NCBI GenBank assembly: GCA_046331565.1
Contig: JAXLQP010000011.1
Location: 38,166 to 102,165 of the forward strand
Source: DASRDU01 sp046331565
Lineage (GTDB): Bacteria > Acidobacteriota > Blastocatellia > RBC074
DNA length: 64,000 nt
Reading direction: 5' to 3'
In this document: positions 48,862-58,151 of the stretch, in pieces
How positions within the stretch are numbered: position 1 is the stretch's first letter
Layout: every line of letters starts with the position of its first letter
Notes under the pieces: generated by a model
What the model was told of the DNA's origin: nothing
What the model saw: only the letters and a program-made list of their open reading frames with translations
Database searches by the model: none
Translations under genes and position numbers: made by a program

Positions 48862-50889
48862 TTACTTCCCCTCTGCTGTGCGCGCATCCGTAACCTCAAG
48901 CTTCACGATAAAATGCGCCTCTCTGACCGGATCACGGGTCGAGATGGCAAGGCGCCATCCCCGCACCTGTTGTTCGCCCTTGTCCACTGAGCCGGGTCTG
49001 CCTGGCGCAGTCAGTTCATTCGGTTCGACTGTCAGCTTTGCGTTGTCCGGTGCGGCAACTGTCCCGGCCAGCGCCGCACCAGCCGCCCGAATCACAAATT
49101 TCGGTTTTGCCCCGGCGGTTTCGACTTTGTCATCGGCGTGCAGCAGAGCCGTGAACACGTGCGGTTCCTTTGCCGCCAGCACGTCGCTGATCACAAAGCC
49201 ATCCCGCGTGGTAAATTGAAACTCCCGTTCGAATTTCGTCAGGCCGAATCCGGGATCATAGGCGGCGGTGACATCGCCGCGCAGCCGGGCAAAACCGTCG
49301 CCCAGGCTGACTTCAGTCAGGCGAATCTGATTCAGGCGATCATAGGGCACATCGGCAAACGCATCGTGCCCCCTGCCTTCCTTCGCCTGCCCCCGGCCAT
49401 CAATCAGAACAGTGTTGTGGTGCGTTGTCAGCGGGATGCCCGCGTAACCGGTGTCGCCGGTCAGGTAGGTTTTTCGCGCAAAAATAATAAAGCTGCCCGC
49501 GTCAGGATGCGCGTGCCCGGCGGACAAATGCCAGTCCGGAAATTTTTGCAGCAGTTCGGTGGTGTGATGGCCTTCGGGCGGGCCGCATTTGAAGGCGAAA
49601 GCGGTGGCCTGCGGCGTCCAGTCGCTGCGCCAGTACACGACCTCGTGATCGCGGAAGTAATGCCAGCGCGGCTGCTGCGTAATCGGCATCGGCCTGATGC
49701 CCGGATCGTACCAGAGCAGTGACCAGTACTCTTCGGCGTTGTATTGATTCAGGCTTTGCAGCCACGCCGCGACGCCCTGCACCTCCGCGCTTTTGAAACG
49801 CGCCGCCAGGCGGTAAAGCAGATTGTAATTGGTGTGAAAGCGCCCGCCCGGACTGGCGCGTTTGGATTCATCGCCCTGACCTGCGCGCGTGATCGAGCCT
49901 TCGTAAATGTCGCCGAAATCGAAAACGTATCTGCCGCCGGGCAGCATCGAATGCGCCACGTACAGGTGCATTTGTTTCAGGCCCGGCTGCTCATACAGGT
50001 CTTCGCCGGTGGCATGCGCGTGCGCGTCGAGGAAATGAATAATCCAGGGCGTTGAGAATACCCAGTATTCAAAGCCTTCGTAGTAATACCCGTCCGGCGA
50101 ATAGGTCGCCAGCACGCGGTCATAAATGGCTCTGGCGAGGGCGGCCCATTGCGGCGCATCGCTCACTTCGTCATACAACGCATAAGCCGTGACGGCCAGA
50201 CCAGCCATCGGTATAAAGACATGGTTCTGGCTGTAGGAATAAGTGCGCCCCGGCTTCGGCTTGTAATAGTCAAACAGCAGGCGCGCCTGTCTGGCCAGTT
50301 TGTCACGATAGCGCGTGCGCTCGGCCTCGCTCAGATCGTGATAAAGCAGATCGTAGCCCCAGCCCAGGCCGTAAAGCAGATGACCGGCGGCCAGATCCAC
50401 GTTTGGTTTGTTGTAAGTGTAGCCCCAGACATCGTAACTCACCGCCGCGTTCATGAACTTTTTCGCGGCTTCCAGATATTTCCGGTCACCTTCGATTTTC
50501 CAGGCGAGCGCGGCTTCAGCAATGGCAATGCCGACTTCGTTCTGGGCGCGTCGTTCCTGCGCGGGGGCCGGTGGCGGCGCCTGTTTGAAGGCACGCAGGT
50601 TCTGTAGTGTCTGCTGCCACAACTGACGATGCGTGCTGCGGGCGCGCTGCTGCAGCGTTTTGATTTCAGCGTCGGTGACATAGACGCGCGGATGCACGCC
50701 GCGCAGTTCCGGGCGCAGGGCCGGGGTTTTCGTCTGCATCAACTGCGTCAGCGGATGCGGCGCTTTATTGTGGCCGGGCTTGTCTTTGGGGCCGAGCGAT
50801 TCGCGGGCATCCTGCGCCTGGCCGACTATGACCAGGGCTGCCAGCATCAGAGCGCGCCAGTAATGACGTGGAGCGAGCCGGAACATCAT
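48862..50889 (-). CDS. Exported polysaccharide lyase candidate (DUF4962/heparinase II-III-like)
   Basis: 675 aa from the ATG at 50889 with AAGGA 6 bases before it. A signal peptide (MMFRLAPRHYWRALMLAALV) is followed by an (alpha/alpha) toroid (~60-400) with NEVGIAIAEAALAWKIEGDR and AGHLLYGLGWGYDLLYHDLSE, and a C-terminal beta-sandwich. The catalytic block HLSAGHAHPDAGSFIIF (near residue 460) matches the heparinase II/III-like fold seen in alginate, heparin and glycosaminoglycan lyases. Together with a uronate transporter and reductase it suggests breakdown of a uronate polysaccharide. Confidence 0.8.
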   Translation of the reverse strand: MMFRLAPRHYWRALMLAALVIVGQAQDARESLGPKDKPGHNKAPHPLTQLMQTKTPALRPELRGVHPRVYVTDAEIKTLQQRARSTHRQLWQQTLQNLRAFKQAPPPAPAQERRAQNEVGIAIAEAALAWKIEGDRKYLEAAKKFMNAAVSYDVWGYTYNKPNVDLAAGHLLYGLGWGYDLLYHDLSEAERTRYRDKLARQARLLFDYYKPKPGRTYSYSQNHVFIPMAGLAVTAYALYDEVSDAPQWAALARAIYDRVLATYSPDGYYYEGFEYWVFSTPWIIHFLDAHAHATGEDLYEQPGLKQMHLYVAHSMLPGGRYVFDFGDIYEGSITRAGQGDESKRASPGGRFHTNYNLLYRLAARFKSAEVQGVAAWLQSLNQYNAEEYWSLLWYDPGIRPMPITQQPRWHYFRDHEVVYWRSDWTPQATAFAFKCGPPEGHHTTELLQKFPDWHLSAGHAHPDAGSFIIFARKTYLTGDTGYAGIPLTTHHNTVLIDGRGQAKEGRGHDAFADVPYDRLNQIRLTEVSLGDGFARLRGDVTAAYDPGFGLTKFEREFQFTTRDGFVISDVLAAKEPHVFTALLHADDKVETAGAKPKFVIRAAGAALAGTVAAPDNAKLTVEPNELTAPGRPGSVDKGEQQVRGWRLAISTRDPVREAHFIVKLEVTDARTAEGK

Positions 50890-50932
50890 GCTTATCCTTT
50901 CCATCAGGGCCGACTGTCAACAGATGCCGCGC

Positions 50933-51038
50933 GATAACGGGCCGGTTGCGCAACTCTGCCGTGTCCATCGGCTGTGCTGAAGGCCGGGCTGAATCGAGGC
51001 ACAGCACATTGGCACGGCACGGGGAACGATAACGGGCC
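50933..51038. promoter_or_regulatory. Two copies of GATAACGGGCC in the lyase promoter region
   Basis: The 11-mer GATAACGGGCC occurs at 50933-50943 and 51028-51038, 95 bp apart, in the 229-bp space upstream of the lyase gene. GATAACG is also a half-site of the LacI-type operator at 57938. It could be a regulatory half-site pair; no confirmation is possible here. Confidence 0.35.
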
Positions 51039-51118
51039 TGGTCTCGGCGGAGGCGACTCATTTGCCAGCACCAGGTCGCTGACGCTCCCCGTACTGTACC
51101 AATGTGCTGTGGTCTGAT

Positions 51119-54100
51119 TCAGAACAGCACTTTCAAACCAAACTGAAAGACGCGCGGGTCTTCGGTTTCGGTCAGCACGCCGAAATTCGAGGCGCTGCGA
51201 CTGGTTTGCACCGTGCGGAAGATCGGGTGATTGAAAACATTGAATGCCTCGACGCGGAACTGCACCCGCACGTTTTCAGTCAGCCTGGTGCGCTTCATCA
51301 GTGACAGGTTGAAATTCGTGGCGCGTGGCAATTCGATCAGGTTGCGCGGCAGGGTCGCAATCAGCCCGGTGCGTCCCGCAAAGGCAGCCGGGTTGATCCA
51401 GTGATCCGGCGTTTGTCCGCCTGTGACCGCCTTCCAGTCGCCGACCAGATCAAGATTGCCGCCGTAACCATTCGCCGGAGCGGTCGAAGCGCGACTGCCT
51501 CCGCTGACGCTGACGTGCTGCCCGCTCTGAACAGAAGTGATGCCCGACAACTGCCAGCCGCCGAGGACGTGTCCACTGAAGCCGGCCTGGTTTTTGAAAA
51601 ACGGAAATTCGTAAACGTAACTGATGGCCAGGACGTGTCGCCGGTCAAAATTGGCGTAGCCTTTGTCCAGGCTCGCATCGAACGGCACGCGCTGATCGGA
51701 GGTTTCCACATCAAAAGTCGTCAGCGCCTTGCCCCACGTATAAGCCACGCTGGAAGTGAACCCGCGCGTGAGGCGTTTCTGCCAGCTTACCTGCAATGAA
51801 TTGTAACTCGACACGCCGGTGTTCTCCTGCTGGCGAATTGCGCTGTAGCCGAGGTATTGCCGCACGGTGTCAGCGTTCGCATTGACGAATGCGCCACTGG
51901 CATTTCTGAGCAGCGCGACTTCGGGCAGGATGAAATTGATGTCGCGCCGGTGCGTCAGGTGGCGTCCCACATTGCCGACGTAATTGATTTCAATCACCGA
52001 AGCGCCGGGCAGTTCGCGCTGCACGCCCAGGCTCCAGGCATAGACTGCGCCCGGCGGCATGTCAGGCGAAAAGACGGCGAGCGTCTGCACCAGCGGCTGT
52101 CCCGGCCCCGAAGCGCCGACCGTATCCAGCGTGTTGCTGAACGTGCTGACAACCGAGGCCGGAGTCGTCGCCTGTCGCCCGTTCGTCAGCGTCGCGTTCT
52201 GCACAAACGGCGGATTGACGCCTGCATCGCGCACCGGGTTGAGCAGCGTGCGGTCGTAATAGATGCCCGCGCCGCCGCGCAGCGAAGTCTTTCCGTTGCC
52301 GAACAAATCCCACGCAAAACCGAAACGCGGCGCCCAGCCATTCGCGCCGCTCTCAGCCAGGCCGCTGCTGCGACCAGTGAAAAGTCGTTGCAGGTTCGGA
52401 TCGCTGAGACCGCCGACAGGCAGGCCGCTGCCCGGCAGAATCAAACCGTTGTATGGATCAAAGAAGCCTGCCGTGCGCCCCTGCTGGCCGGTCGGATCAG
52501 ACTTCAGGTTAATGACGCCCGAAGCGATATTGGCGCTGAGCGGCGCTTTGCTCGCATCGAAGCGCGACGGATCGAAGCCGGAAATATTGCGCAGTTCGGT
52601 GGATGGCCAGGGAATGTACTGATAACGCAAACCCAGCGTGAGCGAGAGGCGCGGACTCACGCGCCACTGATCGTTGACATAAAATTCCCACTGGTTGTAA
52701 GCCGAGGGCGCATTCGTGGTGTTCGAGACTTCGGTGTACCGCGTGTAGGCTCCGAGCAGCAGATTCGCCATGGCGTGTCCGCTGTCCTGCGGACGGAAGG
52801 CTGTGCCCGCGTCGCCGCCGCTGCTGAAGGTGATTTGTCCGCCATCGCGCACGCGCGTGTTTTCGGCCTTGTTACTGTTGATGAAAAGGAACCCGGCCTT
52901 GAACGTGTGCGCCCCCCACGTCTGCGTCAGGTTGTCGCGCATTTCCCAACTGCGCGCGTCAATCACGTAAGGCAGGCCGTTGCCGCTCAGTTGCGGATAG
53001 CCGAGTACCGAAAATTCAGGAATCTTGTTGAGCCGGTTTTCAGGAAAGATTTCGGTGAAGGTGATGCCATGTGTGGCGCGGCTGATCTGATCGTTGTTCT
53101 GATAAGTGATGCGCTGGTCGTTGCGCTGCCAGGCGACGCTGAATTCATTGACCAGCGTCGGATTGATGACCTGGTTGTAACTGACCATCGCCGTCTTGCC
53201 GATGCGCACGTGATTGTCAGGCGCGATGGGCAGGGCCTGATTGTCGAACGATGAGCCAAGCGGATTGTCTGAATCGAAGTGGTCACGCAGCCAGCGCCCG
53301 TAGATGGTCGCGCCGGGCGAAAGCTGCCAGTCCACGCGCAGCAGTTCCTGGCGCACATCGCGCGCCGTCACCGGTGCCGCAATGAAACGTGTGCCGGTCG
53401 TGTCGTTGGGCAGTGGAAACAGATTGATGAGCGCCCTGCCGCTGACAGACATTCTGGCTGCGGGAATCCTGTTGCCGGGGAAGGCCACGCCCGCCGTTGA
53501 GCCGGATTTATCGCAGAGAATAAAGCTCGTCGTCGTTTGCGTGATGCCTGCGGGCGTGCAGGACGTGTTGTTCGCGGGCACATTCGCGGGCAGAAACGCG
53601 CTGAAATCGCCGTTGCGCATCGCCAGAGTAGGAACCACTTCGCTCACCGTGCGTCCCGTGCGCGGCAGCTTCCATTCCATTCCGCCAAAGAAAAACAGCT
53701 TGTTTCGATACAGCGGCCCGCCCAGAAAGCCCCCGAAGTTATTAAACCGCAGGCGCGGCTTTTCCGGCGTGGCGCGCTGTCTGGCTTCCCACGAATAAGC
53801 GTTGAGTTTGTCGTGGCGGAAGAATTCAAACAGCGAACCGTGAAACTCCGATGTTCCGCGTTTAGTGGCGACGTTGATCGCGGGGCCGGCCTGACCGCCG
53901 TATTCGGCGCTGTAAGGACTCGCCACCAGTTTGAATTCCTGAATCGCATCCACACTGATGTTGTTGACCTGGGTGCCGACTGAGCCGTGATCCACATTGC
54001 TGATGCCATCAAGCGTGGGCGCCGTGCGGCGGCGCAGGCCGTTGATGGCGGTGTCGTCAATGCGCACGCTGGTGCCCTGCTGCGCGTCATTGCTGATGGC

Positions 54101-54607
54101 GCTGGTGCCGGGCGCGAGATTCAGAAGCTGCGCCCAGTTGCGTCCGTTGAGCGAAAGCTCCGTGACCTGCGCCCCTGAAATCAGGGTCTCGACATTCGCC
54201 GTTTCCTGATTGACGGTCTGATACTGCTGAGCCACCACCGTCACGGTTTCGATGGCGCTGCCAACGCGCAGCCTGGCAGTGAGGTTGAAAACGCCGCTGA
54301 CATCCAGTTTGATGTTGTCCTGCACGTAATCAGCAAAGCCACTGGCCTTGATTCTGACGCGGTACGTGCCCGGCGGCAGATTCGGGACGGTGAAATAGCC
54401 ATCCGCGCTGGTCGTGACGGCCCGCGAGAGCGACAGTTCTGCGCTCTCGACAGTGACGCTCGCGCCGGGCACGACGGCTTCGTGTTCGTCCACCACGCGT
54501 CCGGTAATCGTGCCGGTTATCTGCCGGGCCAGACCGACAGGCGAAAGCACAACAAGGGCCAGCGCGACGCCGATCATTCGTTTCAGGATCGTTGATGATG
54601 CTTGCAT
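51119..54607 (-). CDS. Second Oar-like TonB-dependent receptor
   Basis: 1162 aa. Signal peptide, carboxypeptidase-regulatory-like domain (GTITGRVVDEHEAVVPGASV, YFTVPNLPPGTYRVRIKASGF), plug (LSLNGRNWAQLLNLAPGTSA, VDAIQEFKLVASPYSAEYGG) and beta-barrel with terminal FQFGLKVLF. Diverged from the receptor at 45163 but with the same architecture. It lies 39 bp downstream of the SDR gene, so it is probably in one operon with the transporter and reductase. It likely imports uronate oligosaccharides. Confidence 0.93.
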   Translation of the reverse strand: MQASSTILKRMIGVALALVVLSPVGLARQITGTITGRVVDEHEAVVPGASVTVESAELSLSRAVTTSADGYFTVPNLPPGTYRVRIKASGFADYVQDNIKLDVSGVFNLTARLRVGSAIETVTVVAQQYQTVNQETANVETLISGAQVTELSLNGRNWAQLLNLAPGTSAISNDAQQGTSVRIDDTAINGLRRRTAPTLDGISNVDHGSVGTQVNNISVDAIQEFKLVASPYSAEYGGQAGPAINVATKRGTSEFHGSLFEFFRHDKLNAYSWEARQRATPEKPRLRFNNFGGFLGGPLYRNKLFFFGGMEWKLPRTGRTVSEVVPTLAMRNGDFSAFLPANVPANNTSCTPAGITQTTTSFILCDKSGSTAGVAFPGNRIPAARMSVSGRALINLFPLPNDTTGTRFIAAPVTARDVRQELLRVDWQLSPGATIYGRWLRDHFDSDNPLGSSFDNQALPIAPDNHVRIGKTAMVSYNQVINPTLVNEFSVAWQRNDQRITYQNNDQISRATHGITFTEIFPENRLNKIPEFSVLGYPQLSGNGLPYVIDARSWEMRDNLTQTWGAHTFKAGFLFINSNKAENTRVRDGGQITFSSGGDAGTAFRPQDSGHAMANLLLGAYTRYTEVSNTTNAPSAYNQWEFYVNDQWRVSPRLSLTLGLRYQYIPWPSTELRNISGFDPSRFDASKAPLSANIASGVINLKSDPTGQQGRTAGFFDPYNGLILPGSGLPVGGLSDPNLQRLFTGRSSGLAESGANGWAPRFGFAWDLFGNGKTSLRGGAGIYYDRTLLNPVRDAGVNPPFVQNATLTNGRQATTPASVVSTFSNTLDTVGASGPGQPLVQTLAVFSPDMPPGAVYAWSLGVQRELPGASVIEINYVGNVGRHLTHRRDINFILPEVALLRNASGAFVNANADTVRQYLGYSAIRQQENTGVSSYNSLQVSWQKRLTRGFTSSVAYTWGKALTTFDVETSDQRVPFDASLDKGYANFDRRHVLAISYVYEFPFFKNQAGFSGHVLGGWQLSGITSVQSGQHVSVSGGSRASTAPANGYGGNLDLVGDWKAVTGGQTPDHWINPAAFAGRTGLIATLPRNLIELPRATNFNLSLMKRTRLTENVRVQFRVEAFNVFNHPIFRTVQTSRSASNFGVLTETEDPRVFQFGLKVLF

Positions 54608-54646
54608 GGAAACCTCCTGGTCGTTGGAACGGAGTTGTTTCGCGGG

Positions 54647-55414
54647 TTACAGCATTAACATTCCCCCGTTGATTTCGATGGTTTCGCCGGTCAGGTAACT
54701 GGCTGCGGCAGCAGCCAGGAACGCGATGAGATGGCCGACTTCAGCGGGCGTGCCGACACGTCCGAGCGGAATGCTGGCCGCATAAGCCTTCATCATCTCA
54801 GGCGTGGAGAACTGTTCGTGAAAAGGCGTTTCAATCACGCCGGGCGCGACGGCATTCACGCGAATGCCATGCGGCGCCAGTTCCTTGGCCAGAGTTTTGG
54901 TCATCGTGATCATCCCGCCTTTGGCCGCTGAATAATGCAGCGAGCCGGGCGCGCCGCCGTTGCGTCCGGCAATCGAAGCCACATTGATGATGACGCCGCT
55001 CTGGCGTTCGATCATCACCGGCGCGACGGCCTGAGCGCAGAGAAAGGCGCTTTTCAGGTTCAGGGCAATGACTTCGTCAAACCGCTCTTCGGTCAGTTCT
55101 GTCAGGCGCATTCGTTCGACCAGGGAACCGGCATTGTTGACCAGAATGTCAACGGGGCCGAATTCATCCACTGCGGATTTGACCAGCGCGCCCACCTCAG
55201 CGGATTTTGTGACATCGGCCCGGATCGTCACGGCGCGCCCGCCGATGGCCTGGATTTGCTGCTTCACCTTTTCGGCGCCTGCCTCATTGCGATGAAAATT
55301 GATGACGACGGCAGCGCCCTGTTGCGCCAGTGCCAGCGCGGTGGCGGCTCCAATGCCGGACGCAGCCCCGGTCACAATTGCGACCTGATCAGCCAGAGTA
55401 AAAGGATTGTTCAT
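54647..55414 (-). CDS. Short-chain dehydrogenase/reductase, possible DEH or KduD-type reductase
   Basis: 255 aa from the ATG at 55414. Classical SDR features are VAIVTGAASGIGAATALALA (cofactor loop), LVNNAG, the active-site Y-x3-K in LHYSAAKGGMI and a preceding serine in NVASIAG. Genomic context with a hexuronate transporter and polysaccharide lyase suggests reduction of 4-deoxy-L-erythro-5-hexoseulose uronate (DEH) or a KduD-type step, but sequence alone does not fix the substrate. It is 26 bp from the transporter gene on the same strand. An NAD(P) preference is not obvious. Confidence 0.85.
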   Translation of the reverse strand: MNNPFTLADQVAIVTGAASGIGAATALALAQQGAAVVINFHRNEAGAEKVKQQIQAIGGRAVTIRADVTKSAEVGALVKSAVDEFGPVDILVNNAGSLVERMRLTELTEERFDEVIALNLKSAFLCAQAVAPVMIERQSGVIINVASIAGRNGGAPGSLHYSAAKGGMITMTKTLAKELAPHGIRVNAVAPGVIETPFHEQFSTPEMMKAYAASIPLGRVGTPAEVGHLIAFLAAAAASYLTGETIEINGGMLML

Positions 55415-55440
55415 TGCTTGTTTCCTCAACCGTGATGAAG

Positions 55441-56757
55441 TCAGCGCGGCTCTACTCGTTGAATCGTGCCCGTGAGTACGAACAGCACTGCTGTCCCAAG
55501 CAGCGGCAGCAGTCCCGCCGCTGTCAGAACAGGTGTGTAAGAGAAATGGTCTGCGATCCAGCCGGTCATCAGAATAAAAATCATGCTGCCCACGCCCGCA
55601 CCCACTCCGCCCAGTCCGGCCACGCTGGCAACGGTGTGATCGGCAAAAAAATCACCAGGCAGCGTCTGCACGTTGTTGATCCAGAACTGAAATCCAAAAA
55701 GAACCAGGCCGATGAGCGCCAGCGCCAGCAGCGGATTGTGGGCGCGCGCGGCCAGAATGCCCGCCGGCATCAGTAACGCGGCGAATCCGATGGTGGCCCT
55801 GCGCGCCGCATGCACGCTCCATCCGCGTTTGATCAGCCAGCCCGACGTGAACCCGCCGAGCAGGCTGCCCGCATCGGCGGCCACGTAGGGAACCCACGCG
55901 AACAAGCCAATCTGTTTCAGATCGAAGCCATGCACCTTGTGCAGAAACAACGGCAGCCAGGTGATGTAAAGCCACCAGACCGGATCCACCAGCAACCGCG
56001 CCAGCACCAGCCCCCAGACCTGCCTGTAGCGCAGCAGTTCGCCCCAGCCCGGTTTCGCTTCGCGCTCGTCAGTCTGTGCCGCGTCGTCTTCCTGTCCGGC
56101 GCGGATCAATGCCCGTTCCTTCTCAGTCAGCCAGCGATGTTGTGCCGGAGTGCGGTAGCACACGAGCCAGAGCGCCAGCCACAGAAATCCTGAAATGCCC
56201 GTAATCAGAAATGTCGCCTGCCAGCCGTAACGAAGCTGCAGCCAGACAATCAGCGGCGGGGCGATGATGGAACCAATCGCGGCCCCGCTGTTGAAAATCG
56301 CCATCCCCAGCGCGCGCTCACGAATTGGAAACCATTCCGCGACGACCTTTGCGGCTCCCGGCCAGTTGCCCGCTTCGCCAAAGCCGAGCAGAAACCTCAC
56401 GACACTCAAACCGGAAAGACTCCGCACCAGGGCATGCGCCATCGCGGCGGTTGACCAGAGAATGATTGAGAAGGTGAAACCCCGTCGCGTCCCCACACGG
56501 TCATACAGGCGACCTGAAAGCCCCTGACTGATCGTATAGGCCAGCAGGAACCAGGTGCCGAGGCTGGCGTATTCAAGATTTGACAGGCCCAGATCAGCCG
56601 TGATGACCGGAGCCAGAACCGAAATGGTCAGACGATCCAGGTAGTTGATGAGCGTCGCCAGAAACACGAGCGCGACCATCCACCAGCGCAAATGGCGCAC
56701 CTGAAAAGTCGTCCCCGGCGTGAGCCGGGCAGGAGATGACCGGGGTTCCTCCAGCAT
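55441..56757 (-). CDS. MFS transporter of the anion:cation symporter (hexuronate, ExuT-like) family
   Basis: 438 aa from the ATG at 56757 with GGAG 9 bases before it. Twelve hydrophobic segments are predicted, with the ACS-family signature LINYLDRLTISVLAPVI and SRYDRVGTRRGFTF-type loop, and LGFGEAGNWPGAAKVVAEWF. ExuT-like members import hexuronates or related anions. It heads the likely operon transporter-SDR-receptor and has a LacI-type operator at 56781-56794 in its promoter. Confidence 0.88.
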   Translation of the reverse strand: MLEEPRSSPARLTPGTTFQVRHLRWWMVALVFLATLINYLDRLTISVLAPVITADLGLSNLEYASLGTWFLLAYTISQGLSGRLYDRVGTRRGFTFSIILWSTAAMAHALVRSLSGLSVVRFLLGFGEAGNWPGAAKVVAEWFPIRERALGMAIFNSGAAIGSIIAPPLIVWLQLRYGWQATFLITGISGFLWLALWLVCYRTPAQHRWLTEKERALIRAGQEDDAAQTDEREAKPGWGELLRYRQVWGLVLARLLVDPVWWLYITWLPLFLHKVHGFDLKQIGLFAWVPYVAADAGSLLGGFTSGWLIKRGWSVHAARRATIGFAALLMPAGILAARAHNPLLALALIGLVLFGFQFWINNVQTLPGDFFADHTVASVAGLGGVGAGVGSMIFILMTGWIADHFSYTPVLTAAGLLPLLGTAVLFVLTGTIQRVEPR

Positions 56758-56780
56758 GCACAACTTCTCTCCGGTTTGTA

Positions 56781-56794
56781 TGTTAACGTTATCA
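56781..56794. promoter_or_regulatory. LacI-type operator TGTTAACGTTATCA
   Basis: The near-palindrome has a central AACGTT. It lies 24 bp upstream of the transporter ATG and shares its core with the operator at 57938-57955, upstream of the LacI gene. Such sites usually allow repression of the operon by the neighbouring LacI-family protein. Confidence 0.65.
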
Positions 56795-56835
56795 GAAGAG
56801 GGCCGGATAAAATCTGCTGTCGTTCGCAGCAGATT

Positions 56836-57915
56836 TTACGAGCCTGCTTTGCCGGCCACCGTGGACTGGCGAATCACCAGATGACAGTCCAGAAAGATTT
56901 CGCGGCGGTCGCGGTCCGGGTTTCCTTCGATGCGTTCCAGCAACAGGGTCGCGGCCTGCCGCCCCTGCTCGACCGTCGGCTGATCCACTGTTGTCAGCGG
57001 CGGCGCGGTATAAGCCGAGAGCGGCACGTTATCAAAACCAGCAACGGCAATTTCTTCAGGGATAGCCAGTCCGGCATCCCGAATGGCGCACATCGCGCCG
57101 ATGGCTGTGAAATCATTGCGGGCAAAAATCGCGGTGGGTCGCTCTTTGAGCGCCAGCAGCCGCTTCATTCCTTCAAAGCCGTCATCCTGAGTGGAATAAC
57201 CCGGCCCCGCCTGATCTGCGGGGCCGACGATCAGCTTCTCGTCCGGTTTCAACCCATGCTCGCGCAGCGCATCCAGATAACCCTGATAACGGCGCAATCC
57301 GGCGCCATTGATCGGCTGCACGCCGACAAAGCCAATGCGTGTGTGACCCAGTTTGATCAGATGTTCGACGGCTTCGAATGCGCCTTTCCAGTGGTCGGCG
57401 GTGACGCGATCCACCTGCGGGTGATTGAGCGTGCGCCCGACAACGACCATCGGCAGCCGGTTTTCGGTCAGCCGCAGCAGAAAATCATTGCCCGCCTTGG
57501 TCTCGCGCGAGGCAACAATCAACCCGTCAGCGCGATGATCGAAAAGCGCCCGCAATTCGGCTTTTTCCCGCTCGGTGCTGCGCTCGGTCGTGCCGATAAA
57601 GGAGGCATAGCCGCGCACCAGCAACACTTCCTGAATGCCGCGCACCAGTTCTGCGGAAAAAGGGTTGGCAATGTCAGGCAGCACAATGCCGATCACCTGG
57701 GTGCGCTGTCGTTTCAGGCTGCGCGCCACGCCGTTGGGGCGAAAGTTCAATTCGCGGACGGCCTGCATCACTCTGGCGCGCATCTCCTCGCTGACATATC
57801 CGCTTTCATTGATGACGCGCGAAACAGTCATCGGCGCCACGCCGATTCGTCTGGCCAGTTCGACCATCGTCAGATGTGGCTTGCCATGACCTGTCCTGCC
57901 GGTGCGCCTCGTCAT
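56836..57915 (-). CDS. LacI-family transcriptional regulator
   Basis: 359 aa from the ATG at 57915. The N-terminal HTH reads MVELARRIGVAPMTVSRVINE with a hinge VMQAVRELNFRPNGVARSLK. The periplasmic-binding-like domain has VIGIVLPDIANPFSAELVRG, GADGLIV-type RADGLIVASRE, GHTRIGFVGVQPINGAG and IAVAGFDNVPLSAYTAPPLTT. It sits at the promoter-proximal end of the uronate locus, and its own promoter contains a matching operator, so autoregulation and repression of the transporter operon are likely. Confidence 0.95.
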   Translation of the reverse strand: MTRRTGRTGHGKPHLTMVELARRIGVAPMTVSRVINESGYVSEEMRARVMQAVRELNFRPNGVARSLKRQRTQVIGIVLPDIANPFSAELVRGIQEVLLVRGYASFIGTTERSTEREKAELRALFDHRADGLIVASRETKAGNDFLLRLTENRLPMVVVGRTLNHPQVDRVTADHWKGAFEAVEHLIKLGHTRIGFVGVQPINGAGLRRYQGYLDALREHGLKPDEKLIVGPADQAGPGYSTQDDGFEGMKRLLALKERPTAIFARNDFTAIGAMCAIRDAGLAIPEEIAVAGFDNVPLSAYTAPPLTTVDQPTVEQGRQAATLLLERIEGNPDRDRREIFLDCHLVIRQSTVAGKAGS

Positions 57916-57937
57916 ACTGATGACCCTGATTGTCCGG

Positions 57938-57955
57938 TGTGATAACGTTACCACA
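57938..57955. promoter_or_regulatory. LacI-type operator TGTGATAACGTTACCACA
   Basis: The 18-bp near-palindrome has AACGTT at the centre and one mismatched pair. It lies 22 bp upstream of the LacI ATG and shares TAACGTTA with the operator at 56781. The pairing of two such sites around the regulator and transporter genes supports a local regulon. Confidence 0.7.
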
Positions 57956-58151
57956 CATGAAGTACCCCACCTTCCTGTCTCTGTCAACCGGAAATTTGTC
58001 TTCGTCAGGAATTACTGCCGGAACGGCGGACTTCAGGACAGCGACTTTCTGCCACAAAGGGGGCGCAGACCACAGAGCAAAATCAGCATGGCTGAGGCAA
58101 AGGTGAGCCGGGCGGGACTGCGCAGACTTGGTATCGCAATTTTCTCCTGAA

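Noticed and set aside
51857..53254. A 465-codon plus-strand frame opposite the second TonB receptor
   Set aside because: The minus frame has clear receptor domains; the plus frame has no recognisable fold and no start context.
56776..57942. A 388-codon plus-strand frame opposite the LacI regulator
   Set aside because: The minus frame has a complete HTH and effector-binding domain, so the plus frame is an antisense shadow.
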